64,000 nt of DNA. It comes from Boesenbergia rotunda (lineage: Eukaryota > Streptophyta > Magnoliopsida > Zingiberales > Zingiberaceae). Shown piece by piece: positions 46,112 through 57,360 of this stretch. Every line of letters starts with the position of its first letter. Within the stretch, counting starts at the first letter, position 1. Under the pieces are notes generated by a model. It was given only the letters and a program-made list of their open reading frames with translations, did no database searches and was not told the DNA's origin. The translations under genes and the position numbers were made by a program. Where the stretch lies: NCBI GenBank assembly GCA_024364735.1, contig JAGFNQ010000855.1:52340-116339 (forward strand), in the 5' to 3' direction.

Positions 46112-48558
46112 TGTTGGGATCGGGTGCATGTTGACAAGGATACGGGTTCGTAAATTTTAAAATATTTACGTGCAGCGGAAGAATTAGCATAAAATAATTT
46201 CTTAAATTATTTTAACCATGTATCTAGCATGCGACCTTATGATGTGTGGACATGATCATAAATTAAAATTTTGTAGAAAAAGTAAACTAATTTACTTTGT
46301 ACCTCGCGTAACTCGAAGAAAGGGACGAGATCCAACCGTAGCGTCCCTTGGAAGCTCCGCCTCTATTCGCGTCCACGGCGAGTTCTCTTCGGGATGACTT
46401 CGCAAAGTCACGAGTTTTGTGCCGACGAGAACTACTAGATTCTCTAAAGGCACAACTAGAAGATCAAGAGAGAAGAAAGGAAACTAACCACCAAGTAACG
46501 GAATCAAAATTCGGGGAAAGGAAAGAAGGAGTCGCGATCCGTTTCTTCTTCTTCAGCACCTTCATGGCAGATGAAGCTCTCGGCCACCCTTGGGATGTGC
46601 GCCGGCCCTAGGGGAGGAGAGAGAGCCGGCCCTAGAGAGAGAGAGAGGGGGGCCGGCCCTAGAGAGAGAGAGAGTTAGAGAGAGAGAGGGAGCTACTAAT
46701 CTCTTGATAACTCAATTAAGGAATTCAAGCCTAGCCTTGGTTTCTTTATATAGTAGCCTCTCCCTTGCCATGTCTCCCCTTTAACGGAATTAACAGAATA
46801 AATTTTTATAAGAAATTTATCTTATAAATTTTCTTAATAATTATTCCGTTATGCCAAGTTTTATTATAACTAATTTATAATAAAACAAATACATCTCTCC
46901 TTTTTAATTATGGAATAAATTTTCATAAAATTTATTATATAAATTTTCTCATCATGGAAAAATCAATTCATAATTGATTTTAAAAAATAAACCATTTAAA
47001 GTTTATTTTAATCTCCATAAAAGGAATAAATTTATTATATAAATTTTTCTTTATCATGGAAAAATCAATTCATAATTGATTTTATATAATAAAATAAATC
47101 AATCCATGGTTCATTTTAATTTCCATAAAAAGAATAAATTTATTATATAAATTTTTCTTATCATGGAAAAATCAATTCATAATTGATTTTATAAAATAAA
47201 AATAAACCATTTAAAGTTTATTTTAATTTCCTTGAAAACAAATTTATTTATCCATAATTTTGATAAAACAAATCGCGCTTGATTTATTTTATAATTTAAA
47301 CCAATTAAATTGGTTTCTCTCCTTTAGGTGGCCGGCCAAACCAATGAGGGTGGGCACCCTCTTTGACCGGCCAATCCAAGCCCTTCCCTCGCGAATTAAA
47401 CTCATTTAATTCGCCCAATAAGCCTTCAAAAGACTTAGCCATTTTAAGCTTCCGTTGCGCCTCTGATAAATTCAGATTCGACTTATTTCTCTTGATCGGA
47501 AAATCCAATTTTCAACTCGTTTTAAATCCCTCGGATTACTCGTAGTGCATGTGACTAAATAGGCTTTCGATTTATGTTGGTCGTCTATAATTCATCAATT
47601 ATAGAACCATCATGAGTGGCACCTAGTAGTACATCATGATCACCAATTAATCGAAAGATCAACGGTTGACCTCAGAAATTATTCTGAAACCCTTCAGCAG
47701 CTCTAATGTATCGTGCCTCATTCCCTTCACCATCTTATACCCACTTGGTTCGGGACACGGTCTATGTGTGTCAGTCCCCACTAGGCTGACTACGTCACAC
47801 CTAGCCCAAGTAGTGTCTTTCTCGTCCTTTGGATTTCTAATTACTCTCATGTATTTAAGAGACTCATACTCTAAACATGATATGCTCTGGCCAGAGGTTT
47901 TGAGTAACAATCCGACGAAAGGCCTGGGTATACATCTCCTCGCAAGGAGTGGTGAATCCATTGTAGGCTGTTCAAACATCTTCGGGCACTTCGGCTTATA
48001 CCCAACCATCCTGGGTCCACACCTCCTTTGGAGATGCTTGCTTAAGATGTTAAAGTATAAGTCTCCATGACCAAGATGACTTGAACACCGCAAGTCAAAG
48101 GAACATCGCACTTAAGCTGCGGTAAGAACTTCACTGGCCTGTCTATGTATAGACTACCATGTGAAGTTTTACAGTCAGTCACTCCAATGAACTAGTTCCC
48201 TTAACTAGCATCCATGTTTATCTCCAGACATCCCAATGTCACCAGCCAATGAGAATCAGCTGATTAGAGAATAACCCATGCTAGTCTCAACAGAATTGAT
48301 AGTGTCCATTTTTATCAATTCATCGACTAGGGATATTTTCAATACTTCACAATTGCACATGTAGAGATAATCACTAGTTGTGATCCCATCACAAATTCTC
48401 TTATGCTGTGAATTGTATTGCGGACATTTAGTAGATGAGTTTATGATCCCAATCAAATACACAAATATGTATACTCAAATAGTGAATTTTCATTTATTAA
48501 ATAAATGTTTACAATCATAAGGCGATTGCCTTAGGACACTTCTCTCATATCACTAACA
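46112..48558 (-). mobile_element. family A solo LTR A5 (2447 bp)
   Basis: Plus-strand ends TGTTGGGATCGGG and TATCACTAACA. GAAAG lies on both sides (46107-46111 and 48559-48563). The other Tekay-like LTR at 25740-25770 shows the empty site with one GAAAG. It holds an expanded GGCCGGCCCTAGAGAG repeat near 46600-46690 and tandem AT-rich units at 46970-47230. Confidence 0.95.
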
Positions 48559-48722
48559 GAAAGCCCATCTAAGGCCCATTAGTGCCTACTTCCTCAATTT
48601 AAATGGAAAAACATGGATTTCTAGATTAAAATACATGTTAATATTTCTAGGTCCCTTAGAAAATTATCTAAACATGCTCAATATTTTAAAGACATATTAG
48701 GAAAATTTTTCGGGTCGTTACA

Positions 48723-49280
48723 GGACCGATCCAGGGCTTGTGAGTCGGTCACCAGACCAATCCACCGCATAGCTAGGACTCCCAGCTTTAGCGGCAACAC
48801 AAGCCTGATCGGTCACCAGACCGATTAGAGTGAAGCCTGATCGGTCACCAGACAGATCAGGTAGCTCACTGTCCGATCAGGCCAGAGCCTGATCAGTCCA
48901 GAGCCTGATCAGTCCAGCGGAAATCAAATCCTAAGTCGTGGATCGGTCACCAGACCGTTCAGCAGCTGATCAGCGGGGGAAGTCAACTCACTGTTTGCTT
49001 CCTAATCGGTCACCCAACCGATCAGAAGCAAATCAGTGAGGAAGCTGCCTACTCCCTGATCGGTCACCGGACTGATCAGGAGCCAATCAACAAGGTAATA
49101 GCCTGCTGCCTAATCGATCACCACACCGATCAGGAGCCACACAGTAGGTTCCCAACCTCACTGTGCGCTCCCTGATCGGTCACCAGACTGATCAGTCATC
49201 GCTGGATCGGTCACCAGTCCGATCCACGAAGGAGCAGTGTGCCAATATCCCTGATCGGTCACCAGACCGATCCAAGGACT
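48723..49280 (-). repeat. hairpin array, stem GATCGGTC
   Basis: About ten copies of GATCGGTCACCAGACCGATC and variants, spaced irregularly with CAGCCT/GGAGCC-like links. Most arms still pair after substitutions (for example TAATCGGTC with ACCGATCAG). One further hairpin straddles the Tekay-like solo LTR insertion (42429-42444 joined to 48723-48732). Confidence 0.8.
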
Positions 49281-49284
49281 CAAA

Positions 49285-49731
49285 CCTAGCCCTTCAAGCT
49301 AGGGTTTCATCCACCTTAGCCCTCCAAGCAAAGGATTTTTCACCTAACCCTCCAAGTTGGGAATTTTCACCTAACCCTCCAAGTTAGGACTTTTCACCTA
49401 GCCCTCCAAGCTAGGATTTTTCACCCAACTCTTCCGAATTAGGACTTTTCCAAACCTAGCCCTCCAAGCTAGGACCTGACCCTCCAAGCCAGGAATTTTT
49501 CACCTAACTCTCCAAGTTGGGACTTTTCACCTAACCCTCCAAGTTAGGACTTTTCACCTAGCCCTCCAAGCTAGGACTTTTCTCCCAACCCTTCCAAATT
49601 AGGACTTTTCAACACCTAGCCCTCCAAGCTAGGACTTTCCATACCTAACCCTCCAGGTTAGGATTTTCCAACACCTAGCCCTCCAAGCTAGAATTTTCCA
49701 TAACATGCCTAATCCCCGATTAGGACTTAAC
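49285..49731 (-). repeat. hairpin array, 7-nt loop CCTCCAA
   Basis: About sixteen units of stem, CCTCCAA loop, stem, joined by a GACTTTTCAC-like link. Stems alternate between CCTAGC/GCTAGG and CCTAAC/GTTAGG, with wobble versions (CCTAAC/GTTGGG) and a few mismatched ones (CCTGAC/GCCAGG). Confidence 0.85.
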
Positions 49732-49787
49732 CATAATCATAATAATCATCAACCTAAACTAAAATTGATGTCAACACCAAAACAACA

Positions 49788-49885
49788 ATCAGGGTCAGAC
49801 TGCATTAACAACGCTAACATCATTGTAGAGAAAACGACGAAGAAACCCTATTCACCCCCCTCTAGCAGACGTATTCGATCCTACA
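49788..49885 (+). repeat. end of an unassigned SIRE-like LTR
   Basis: Contains ATTCACCCCCCTCTA and ends GATCCTACA, the form of a SIRE-like LTR 3' end, with no primer-binding site after it. Confidence 0.5.
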
Positions 49886-50600
49886 CCGGGCGCGCAAGGT
49901 CAAACCCAAACAAGTAGTTAAGCAAGAATCGCTTCGAAACAACACTGGGCTAGGCGCCCGGGAGGTCTCGGGCGCCCATGGTCAAAGTCAAAGATGAGTC
50001 GAAGCAAAATCAGTCATGAAGCCAGTGGACCTAGTCAAGCTGGGCGCCCGAGAGGTCCCGAGCGCCCCAGTCAGCTCCAGAGCCGATTCAAAGGGGATAA
50101 GCGCTAACCAAGCTTCGGATAGAGGTTCTCGGATCCGAAGGCACGTGTCAGGCACCCCCGACGTCCCAGGTGCCCCAAGGAGCACTATAAAAGGGGCTCA
50201 ACCCCAAGGCTTCATGACAACAATTTTCCAACGCCTCAAAGCTTTTCGTTCAAGCGTGTTGCTCCGACAAACTCCGATCTCGACATTCCAGCGCCAACGA
50301 CGACTCTCTGCTCCGAAGTGTGATCTACACTGGGTGTCGGTAACGAAAAGTGTATTCGTTTATTTACTGCACTACTATTGTATCAAATTCTGTAAATCTA
50401 TGCGCTATTATAGAATTGCCCACAGTAAACGGTCAAGGACCGTCGGCCTTGGAGTAGGAGCCGACCGTGACTCCGAACCAAGTAAAAATACTTGTGTTCC
50501 TCGTGTTTGTTTTTAATTCCGCTGCGTACATTCTCTTAATCTTATCCAAAATAGTTTTCATGATATTCACCCCCCCTCTATCGTGTTTCTCGATCCAACA
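49886..50600 (+). repeat. SIRE-like LTR fragment (S1-related), 3' part
   Basis: GGCGCCC-rich proximal U3 (about 49950-50170), TATA box, then the R-U5 text of family S1 (AGTAAACGGTCAAGGACCG), ending GATCCAACA at 50600. No primer-binding site follows, so it is a 3' or solo LTR. The distal U3 is missing. Confidence 0.82.
50186..50192 (+). promoter_or_regulatory. TATA box of the S1-related LTR
   Basis: TATAAAA in CACTATAAAAGGGGC after the GGCGCCC-rich segment. Confidence 0.7.
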
Positions 50601-51377
50601 AAAACTAATTTCAACATAACTGTAAACTCTCCGAAAGGAGTCCATTTCCTCCAACAAACTTGAAATAGATTTGTCCTCCTCCGGCTGTGCTTCGAGACTT
50701 AGATGGACGTCTGTCTCTCAAGATACAACAGCTAAACCACCGGCATAATGGAGCACTCGTTGCTCGTGGCGAATTGAGGAAGTACTCGAACGCTATCAAA
50801 GGAAGTCGGCAACGAGGCAGAAGAGAATCTCTTTTTCTCTGTCTCTCATTTGCTCTCGGTCACAATCTCATTATATATGCTCAGACCTCTGTAGTATTCA
50901 ATGATGAATTAATTATCATTTACTGCCAATTAACCGACCAGATCCAAACGTCTAGGGGTTACTGATCTTGCATTAATCAAAAGTTAATCCATTAGTTACA
51001 TTTGAGCAAAAAATTTGGCAAAACATTGGTTCATCTGCTTGAATAAATTTTGCCCCGACCGGTCGGACATTCGACGCGCTCAGGTTGTGCACGCACACGA
51101 GTTCACTTGGTTCAATACAAATCTAGGCCCTGGATTTACACCTTGCCTGCGCACCCATGCGTGAGAGAGAGCCTCTCCCCTAGCATTTGTTCACAACTAT
51201 TATGCTTGTGAAACAACATAAACCAACATTTATACCTTGAGACTCCCAATGTGGGACTAAAGTCCCATTCACAATGGAGCCTCTCTATTCTCCTCCTTAC
51301 TTTCCATTCACTAGAAAGTTCCAATGTGGGACTAAAGTCCCACCACCTCTCTTTCCATTCACACTATATATCCAACA
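50601..51377 (-). repeat. copia 3' LTR (minus), outer limit uncertain
   Basis: On the minus strand the LTR starts TGTTGGATATATAGTG at 51377, next to a purine tract. The palindrome TGGGACTTTAGTCCCA followed by CATTGG occurs twice (near 51246-51270 and 51321-51345), upstream of a minus-strand TATAAATG near 51218-51225. The far end of the LTR cannot be fixed; the part near 50601-50950 may be other sequence. Confidence 0.6.
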
Positions 51378-51704
51378 ATCCCCCACATGAATGGAAACAT
51401 GGTATGTGATAGCATTCAGCAATTGAGTCGTGTATAGGACAGGTAAGTTTAACCATTTGAACCTTCCCTTGTGTATATCTGTTTGCTTCCTGGCTGACAG
51501 TAGACATGATGTCCTTGAACTGTGTTGTCGTTTATATAAGCATTGACACATCTCACCCAGGACTCTCCCTGATACACCTCAGTTCTCATGAGTGTGTTCG
51601 TTCTTGGCCATGAACACGCCTGATTCTGCGAGAAGTTCTAAGAATTGTGCCCCCAATTCTCTTCGAAGCGCCCCACTTCTTTCTCACATAGGTGATCTCT
51701 TAAG
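51378..51704 (-). other. 3' internal end of the minus-strand copia element
   Basis: Starts with the purine tract (minus strand ATGTGGGGGATTG overlapping the LTR start) and continues without genes to the A6 insertion. Confidence 0.65.
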
Positions 51705-53993
51705 TGTTGGGACCGGGTGCATGTTGACATGGATGCGGGTTCGTAATTTTAAAATTAATTACGTGTAGCGGAAGGTTTAGCATAAATAATTTCTCAAATT
51801 ATATAACCACACATCTAAGCATGCAACCTTATGTTATGTAGACATGATCATATATTTAAAATTTTGCAGAACGTAAACTAATTTACTTGTTACGTCGCGT
51901 AACTCGAAGAAAGGGACGAGATCCAACCGTAAGCGTCCCTTGGAAGCTCCGCCTCTATTCGCGTCCACGCTGAGTTTTCTTCGGGATGACTTCGTAAAGC
52001 CACGAGTCTCGTGTCGACAAGAACTACTAGATCCTCCAAAGACACGACAAGAATACCAAGAGAGAAGTCGAAAGACTAACCACCAAGCGAAGAACGGAAT
52101 CAAGATTCCGGAAGGATGGAAGGAGTTGCGCCCACTTCTTCTCCTTGCGGCAACTGCTTGATGGCCGAATGTGGCTGATCGCCGGAGCTTGGATGCCGGA
52201 GAAGGAGGCCGGTGGTGGCAGTGGCTCACGGCAGCAGGGTCCCTTCTTTTGGCCGGCGGCACAAGAGAAGGGAGAGGGAGAGAAGGAGAGGGAGAGAGCT
52301 TATTCTTTTATCCTTTTTCATTTATTTCCATGCCTCGCCTTGGTTCCTTTATATAGTGGCCTCTCAACCGCTAAGTCTCCTTTTTTCTTATGGAATAAAT
52401 TTTCATAAGAATTTATCATATAAATTTTCTATGATTTATTCCATCATGCCAAGTTTTATCATAATTTTAATTAATGATAAAATTCAACCAAGTCTCCCTT
52501 TTCTTATGGAATAAATTTTCGTAAGAAATTTATTATATAAATTTTTCATTTCATGAAAAATCAATTCATAATTGATTTTATAAAATAAAATAAACCAATC
52601 CATGGTTCATTTTAATTTCCATGAAAAATAAACCAAACCTCGGTTTATATAAAATTTATATTATCCATAATTTTATAAAACAAAACACACTTGGTTTATT
52701 TTATAAATTGAACCAAACAATTTGGTTTTCTCCTTTGTTGTGGCCGGCCAAGCAAAGAGGGTGGGGACCCTCTTTGGCCGGCCTATCCAAGCCACGCCCC
52801 AATGAATTAAACTCATTTAATTTATCTATTAAGTCTTCAAAAGACTTAGCCATTTTATGCTTCCGATGCATCACTGAAAAATTCAGATTCGACTTATTGT
52901 TTGTCTCAACCAAACTTAATCTCTCTTGATTGGAAAATCTAATTTTCAACTCATTTTAAATCCCTCGGATTACTCGTAGTGCATGTGACTAAATAGGCTA
53001 TCAATTTATGTTGGCCGTCTATAATTTATCAATTATAGAACGATCATGAGTGGCACCTAGTAGTACATCATGATCCCCAATTAATTGAAAGATCAACGGT
53101 TGACCTCAGAAACAATTCTGAAACCCTTCAGCAGCTATAATGAATCGTGCCCCATTCCCTTCATCATCTTATACCCACTTGGTTCAGGACATGGTCTATG
53201 TGTGTCAGTCCCCACTAGGCTGACTACGTCACACCTAGCCCAAGTAACATTTTCTCGTCCTACGGATTCTAATTACTCTCTTGTATCTAAGAGATTCATA
53301 CTCTGAACATGTCATGCTCTGGCCAGAGGCTTCGAGTAACAATCCGACGAAAGGCCTTGGGTATACATCTCCTCGCAAGGAGTGGTGAATCCTTCGTAGG
53401 TTGTTCAAACATCTTCGGGCACTTCGGCTTATACCCAATCATCATGGGTCCACACCTCCTTGGAGATGCTTGCTTAAGATGTCAAAGTATAAGTCACCAT
53501 GACCACGTTGACTTGAACACCGCAAGTCAAAGAAACATCACACTTAAGCTGCAGCAAGAACTTCACTGACATGTCTATATATGTAGACTACCATATGAAG
53601 TTTTACAGTCAGTCACTCCAATGAACTAGTTCCCTTAACTAGCATTCATGTTTATCTCCGGACATCCCAATGTCACCAGCCAGTGAGAATCAGCTGATTA
53701 GAGAATAACCCATGCTAGTCTCAACAGAATTGATAGTGTCCGTATTTATTAATTCATCGACTAGGGACAATTTCAATACTTCACAATTGCGCATGTAGAG
53801 ATAATCACTAGTTGTGAATTCATCACAAGTTCTCTCATGCTGTGAATTGTATTGCGGACATTTAGTAAATGAGTTTATGATCTCAATCAAATACACAAAC
53901 ATGTATACTCAAATAGTGAATACTCATTTATTAAAATAAATGATTACAATCATAAGGCGATTGCCTTAGGACACTTCTCTCATATCACTAACA
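51705..53993 (-). mobile_element. family A solo LTR A6 (2289 bp)
   Basis: Plus-strand ends TGTTGGGACCGGG and TATCACTAACA. TTAAG stands on both sides (51700-51704 and 53994-53998). The surrounding copia element continues on both sides. Confidence 0.95.
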
Positions 53994-53998
53994 TTAAG

Positions 53999-55924
53999 TG
54001 TTTTCCACATAACTCTATTGAATCATTAAATGCCGTATGCTTAACCTCCATCCTTCATTGTTTTAAAGGATCGTTCCCTTACAGTGAATAATTTTGTCAG
54101 TGCAGTTAGGTTGTCCCTTTGAACCTAGTTCTTGGGATCTCCAGTCTGCAAAGGTTGGGTTTCCTTTGCACCAACATTTTCTATCGGCATCAAACCCATC
54201 CTTCTTGATGAGCTTGCAACTAACTCTCGGTTTAACCCTTTGGTTAGCGGATCCGCTAAGTTATCCTCTGACTTCGCATAGTCAACAGTGATAACACCAG
54301 TTGAGAGTAGTTGTCTAATGGTATTATGTCTTTGACGTATATGTCTAGACTTACCATTATACAGATGGCTTTGTGCCCGACCAATTATAGATTGACTATC
54401 ACAATGTATGCAGATTGCCGACACAGGTTTTGGTCATCTGGATACATCTTCTAAGAATTACCGTAGCCATTCAGCCCACCTTTGTCAAGAGATACAAACT
54501 CAGACTTCATCGTGGATCTGGTTATTATGGTTTGCTTAGAAGATTTCCATGAAATGGTTATATTTCCCAGAGTGAACACATAACCACTCATAGACTTTGA
54601 GTCTTTTATGTCAGATATCCAACTCGCATCGTTGTATCCTTCGATAACAGCAGGATATCTCATATATTGCACTCCATTTCCACGAGTATATCTCAAGTAC
54701 CTTAATACTCTTGTTATCCCTTTCCAGTGCTCAACACCGGGATTACTCCTGTATCTACTCAGTTTGCTTACTGCGTAGGCTAAGTCTGGTCTTGTATAAT
54801 TCATCAAGTACATCAGACTTCCAATCACCCGAGCATACTCTACCTGGGAGATTTTTTCTCCTCTATTTTTCAATAGATGTTGGCTCGTATCTATCGGCGT
54901 TCGTGCAAATGAGTATCAACATTGGTGAATTTCTCAAGAATCTTGTCCACGTAATGGGACTAACTAAGAATAAGTCCTTCTGCTGTTCTAAGAATTTTGA
55001 TTCCTAGAATCACATCATCTTGGCCCATGTCTTTTATATCAAATCTTGAGTTCAACATGTCTTTTATGGATTTGATTATCTTATCATTACTCCCAATGAT
55101 AAGTATGTTATCAACATATAAGCACAAGATGACAAAGTCATCTTCTGTAGCTTTTGAGTAGACAATTTATCACATTCATTAAGTTTGAATCCACCTTCTC
55201 GCATGACATTATCAAATTTCTCAAGCCATTACTTTAGAGCTTGTTTCAAGTTGTATAATGACTTCACCAATTTGCAAACCTGGATAGTCTGTCCTGGCAC
55301 AAAAAACCCCTCAGGTTGCTCCATGTAAATCTCCTCTTCTAAATCTCCGTTTAGAAAGGTCGTCTTTACATCCATCTGATGTATTTCCAAGTTCCATAGA
55401 GCAGTAATCGCCAACAACACTCTAATGAAAGTTATTCTCCACACAGGAGAATACGTATCAAAGTAATCAAGGCCTTCTCATTGTCGATAACCATTAATTA
55501 CCAATCTGGCCTTATACTTGTTAATTGTGTCATCTGATTTTTTCTTCTTCTTGAAGATCCACTTGCAACCTAATGGTTTACTCCCCGGAGGAAGGTCCAC
55601 AAGTTTCCAAGTGTGATTTTGCAAGATAGATTCTATCTCATATTCAATTGCCTCTTTCCAGTGAAGTCCCTCAAAAGAGTTCACAACTTCTGAGTAGCTT
55701 TGGGGCTCACCTTCCAGTACGAAAATAATAAAATCTAATCCTTAAGATTTTCCCACCCGAGCTCTCTTACTCCGTCGAGGCGCAGCCTCAACTGGTTCAT
55801 CATCCTCTTCTTCTTCCTCTAGTATTTCCTCCACCCATTTTGAGGAGCTAGCGTCCTCTCGGGTCTTATATGAAAACACATGCTTGAAAAATGAGGCATC
55901 TCTCGATTCTATTATCGAGTTCTT
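53999..55924 (-). pseudogene. copia reverse transcriptase and RNase H, decayed
   Basis: From high to low coordinates: integrase-RT linker with acidic run and RRSKRARVGK (about 55740-55924), RT start with WKLVDLPPGSKPLGCKW (55684-55478), RT core with QMDVKTTFLNGDLEEEIYM (55444-55229), an active-site segment near 55110-55130 reading YVDN, then RNase H pieces (54873-54451 with SGYVFTL; 54424-54125 with IHCDSQS and LADPLTKGLN). Frames change several times. It is interrupted at 55925 by element Y, so its upstream part is outside or lost. Lineage is unlike family A and the SIRE-like elements; Tork/TNT-type is possible. Confidence 0.85.
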
Positions 55925-57345
55925 TGTTGGTGCAAGATGCATCAGTGATGTCCTCCTCTAAGTGTTTCAATATTCGGCAATATGCTTAAGTCAGTGGTAC
56001 ATTGAACAAGAGAAGGGTGAGTCAAGAGAGGAGTAACAATGTGAAGAAAAAGTCAAAGTTAACCTAGGCACTAAGTCCTGGTTCTATGAATTGGACACTA
56101 AGACTTGGTGAGTGATGCTGGGCACTAAGACCTGGTGAGTGAAGCTGAGCACAAAGACCTAGTGAGTGAAGCTAGCACTAAGACCTGGTGAGTGAAGCTG
56201 GGCACTAAGACCTAGTGAGTGAAGTTGGGCAAAAGTCTTGATGAGTGAAGTTAGGCACTAAGTCCTAGACCTAGGGTTTGGGCACGAAGTCTTGGTCCGA
56301 GGGATTGAGCAACTTATATGAGCGATGATTAAGGACCGAAGTAGAGATGGGTCGAGGTTCAGACGTCTCAAGATCCGAGAGTATCGAAGGCTAAGAAAAA
56401 TCCACCCGAATGGACTGGGTGATAACCGTCTCCTGAGAGGAGTAGGTGAAAGGCGCGTTCCCGGGGGTGGGATCTTGCGTCGGTTCGACCTAGGGTTTCA
56501 CAGAAATCTGAAGTCAGAACCATTTCCTTAATGTTAAGATTATTTGCATGTTTTCCTTGTATTTATGTACCTTGCAGGTACCTAAAGTTGCAGACAAAGT
56601 AGGCAAACAAACACACAATAGGGCTGAAAAGAATGCTGCTAGGTGGCCCCATCAAACAGGGCGCCACATTGATGCAGGCGCCTCAATGAACCAGGGCGCC
56701 TCAATCAATGAGGTGCCTCAATGGTCCAGGGCACCCTGGTCAAGAGCCTTATCGGCTGCTGCGAGTTCGGCGCGGAGATAAGCTTTGACCAAGCCCTGTG
56801 AGGTGCCCCATTCATCACAGGCGCCCCAATGAAAGCTATAAAAGGGGATTCGACCCCTCAGCTCAAACGCATCATTCGGAAACCATTCTAAGCTTCCCAA
56901 GTGACGACAAAGTGCTAACGACGAAGCTCTGCGACCAAGGAGGCTTCAGGAGGAAGTGTGCGACACTTCGGAGGTCCAGATCGACGAAGTCTTCAACTCT
57001 GTTTTGTTTGGTTTGAATTTACTTTCGGCACGTATTTTATCTATTCTTTTGATTGTAAACTGTGGACTGTAAGATGAGTTTCTCCGCCTCCGGAAAGTCC
57101 GGAAAGGAGACCATTAGTGGACGGGCGTTCCCGTGCTTAGGCCTTGGATATACTGACCCTGGCGGGTCGGGAACCACGTAAAAGTCCCGCCAGCATATTG
57201 TGTTGTCCTTTATTTCGATTTGTTTTCCGCTGAGCTACTAACGCTCTGTTTAGAATGAATATTCGTAAGTATACGATCGGAAGTTTCCACGAAAGATTTA
57301 CGGTCGATATTCACCCCCCCCTCTATCGACGGCACCGGTCCTACA
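55925..57345 (+). repeat. 5' LTR of element Y (family S2, 1421 bp)
   Basis: Starts TGTTGGTGCAAGATGC, ends CCGGTCCTACA. U3 has about six 27-bp units (GGGCACTAAGACCTGGTGAG type) at 56095-56275, then a GGCGCC-rich stretch (about 56650-56830) and TATAAAA at 56837-56843. The R-U5 part contains GACCCTGGCGGGTCGGG and CCGGAAAGTCCGGAAAGG. Confidence 0.92.
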
Positions 57346-57347
57346 AG

Positions 57348-57360
57348 TGGTATCAGAGCC
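57348..57360 (+). promoter_or_regulatory. primer-binding site of element Y
   Basis: TGGTATCAGAGCC two bases after the LTR. Confidence 0.92.

Larger units (their letters stand above)
42445..48722 (-). mobile_element. Tekay-like solo LTR with nested family A solo LTR
   Basis: Ends TGTAACACCCGC and GGGTCGTTACA. GGACC stands on both sides (42440-42444 and 48723-48727). Own sequence is 42445-46111 plus 48564-48722, homologous to 22294-26063. The site is inside one hairpin of the GATCGGTC array of LTR C. A run of 14 C at 45765-45778 is present. Confidence 0.93.
39407..49787 (-). repeat. SIRE-like 5' LTR C, split by two nested solo LTRs
   Basis: Own segments: 39407-39916, 41918-42444 and 48728-49787, about 2.1 kb once the insertions and their target duplications are taken out. 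The left end, TGTTGGAACCCGG beside the primer-binding site, is the LTR 3' end. The right end, GTTTTGGTGTTGACATC on the minus strand after TGTTG, is the LTR start. U3 carries two hairpin arrays (48723-49280 and 49285-49731). The following bases are ATCAG. The right boundary is less certain than the left. Confidence 0.75.

Noticed and set aside
49705..50516. Frames of 70 and 166 codons near the hairpin arrays and S1-related LTR
   Set aside because: They cross LTR boundaries and the TATA box, so they cannot be single genes.
52145..52514. Several 60-100 codon frames in LTR A6
   Set aside because: They overlap in different frames over the GC-rich LTR block and low-complexity GAGAGG repeats; no sign of real coding.
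56095..56275. 27-bp repeats of the S2 LTR as a fourth hairpin array
   Set aside because: Unlike the other arrays, the units do not form consistent stems; they are ordinary tandem repeats.
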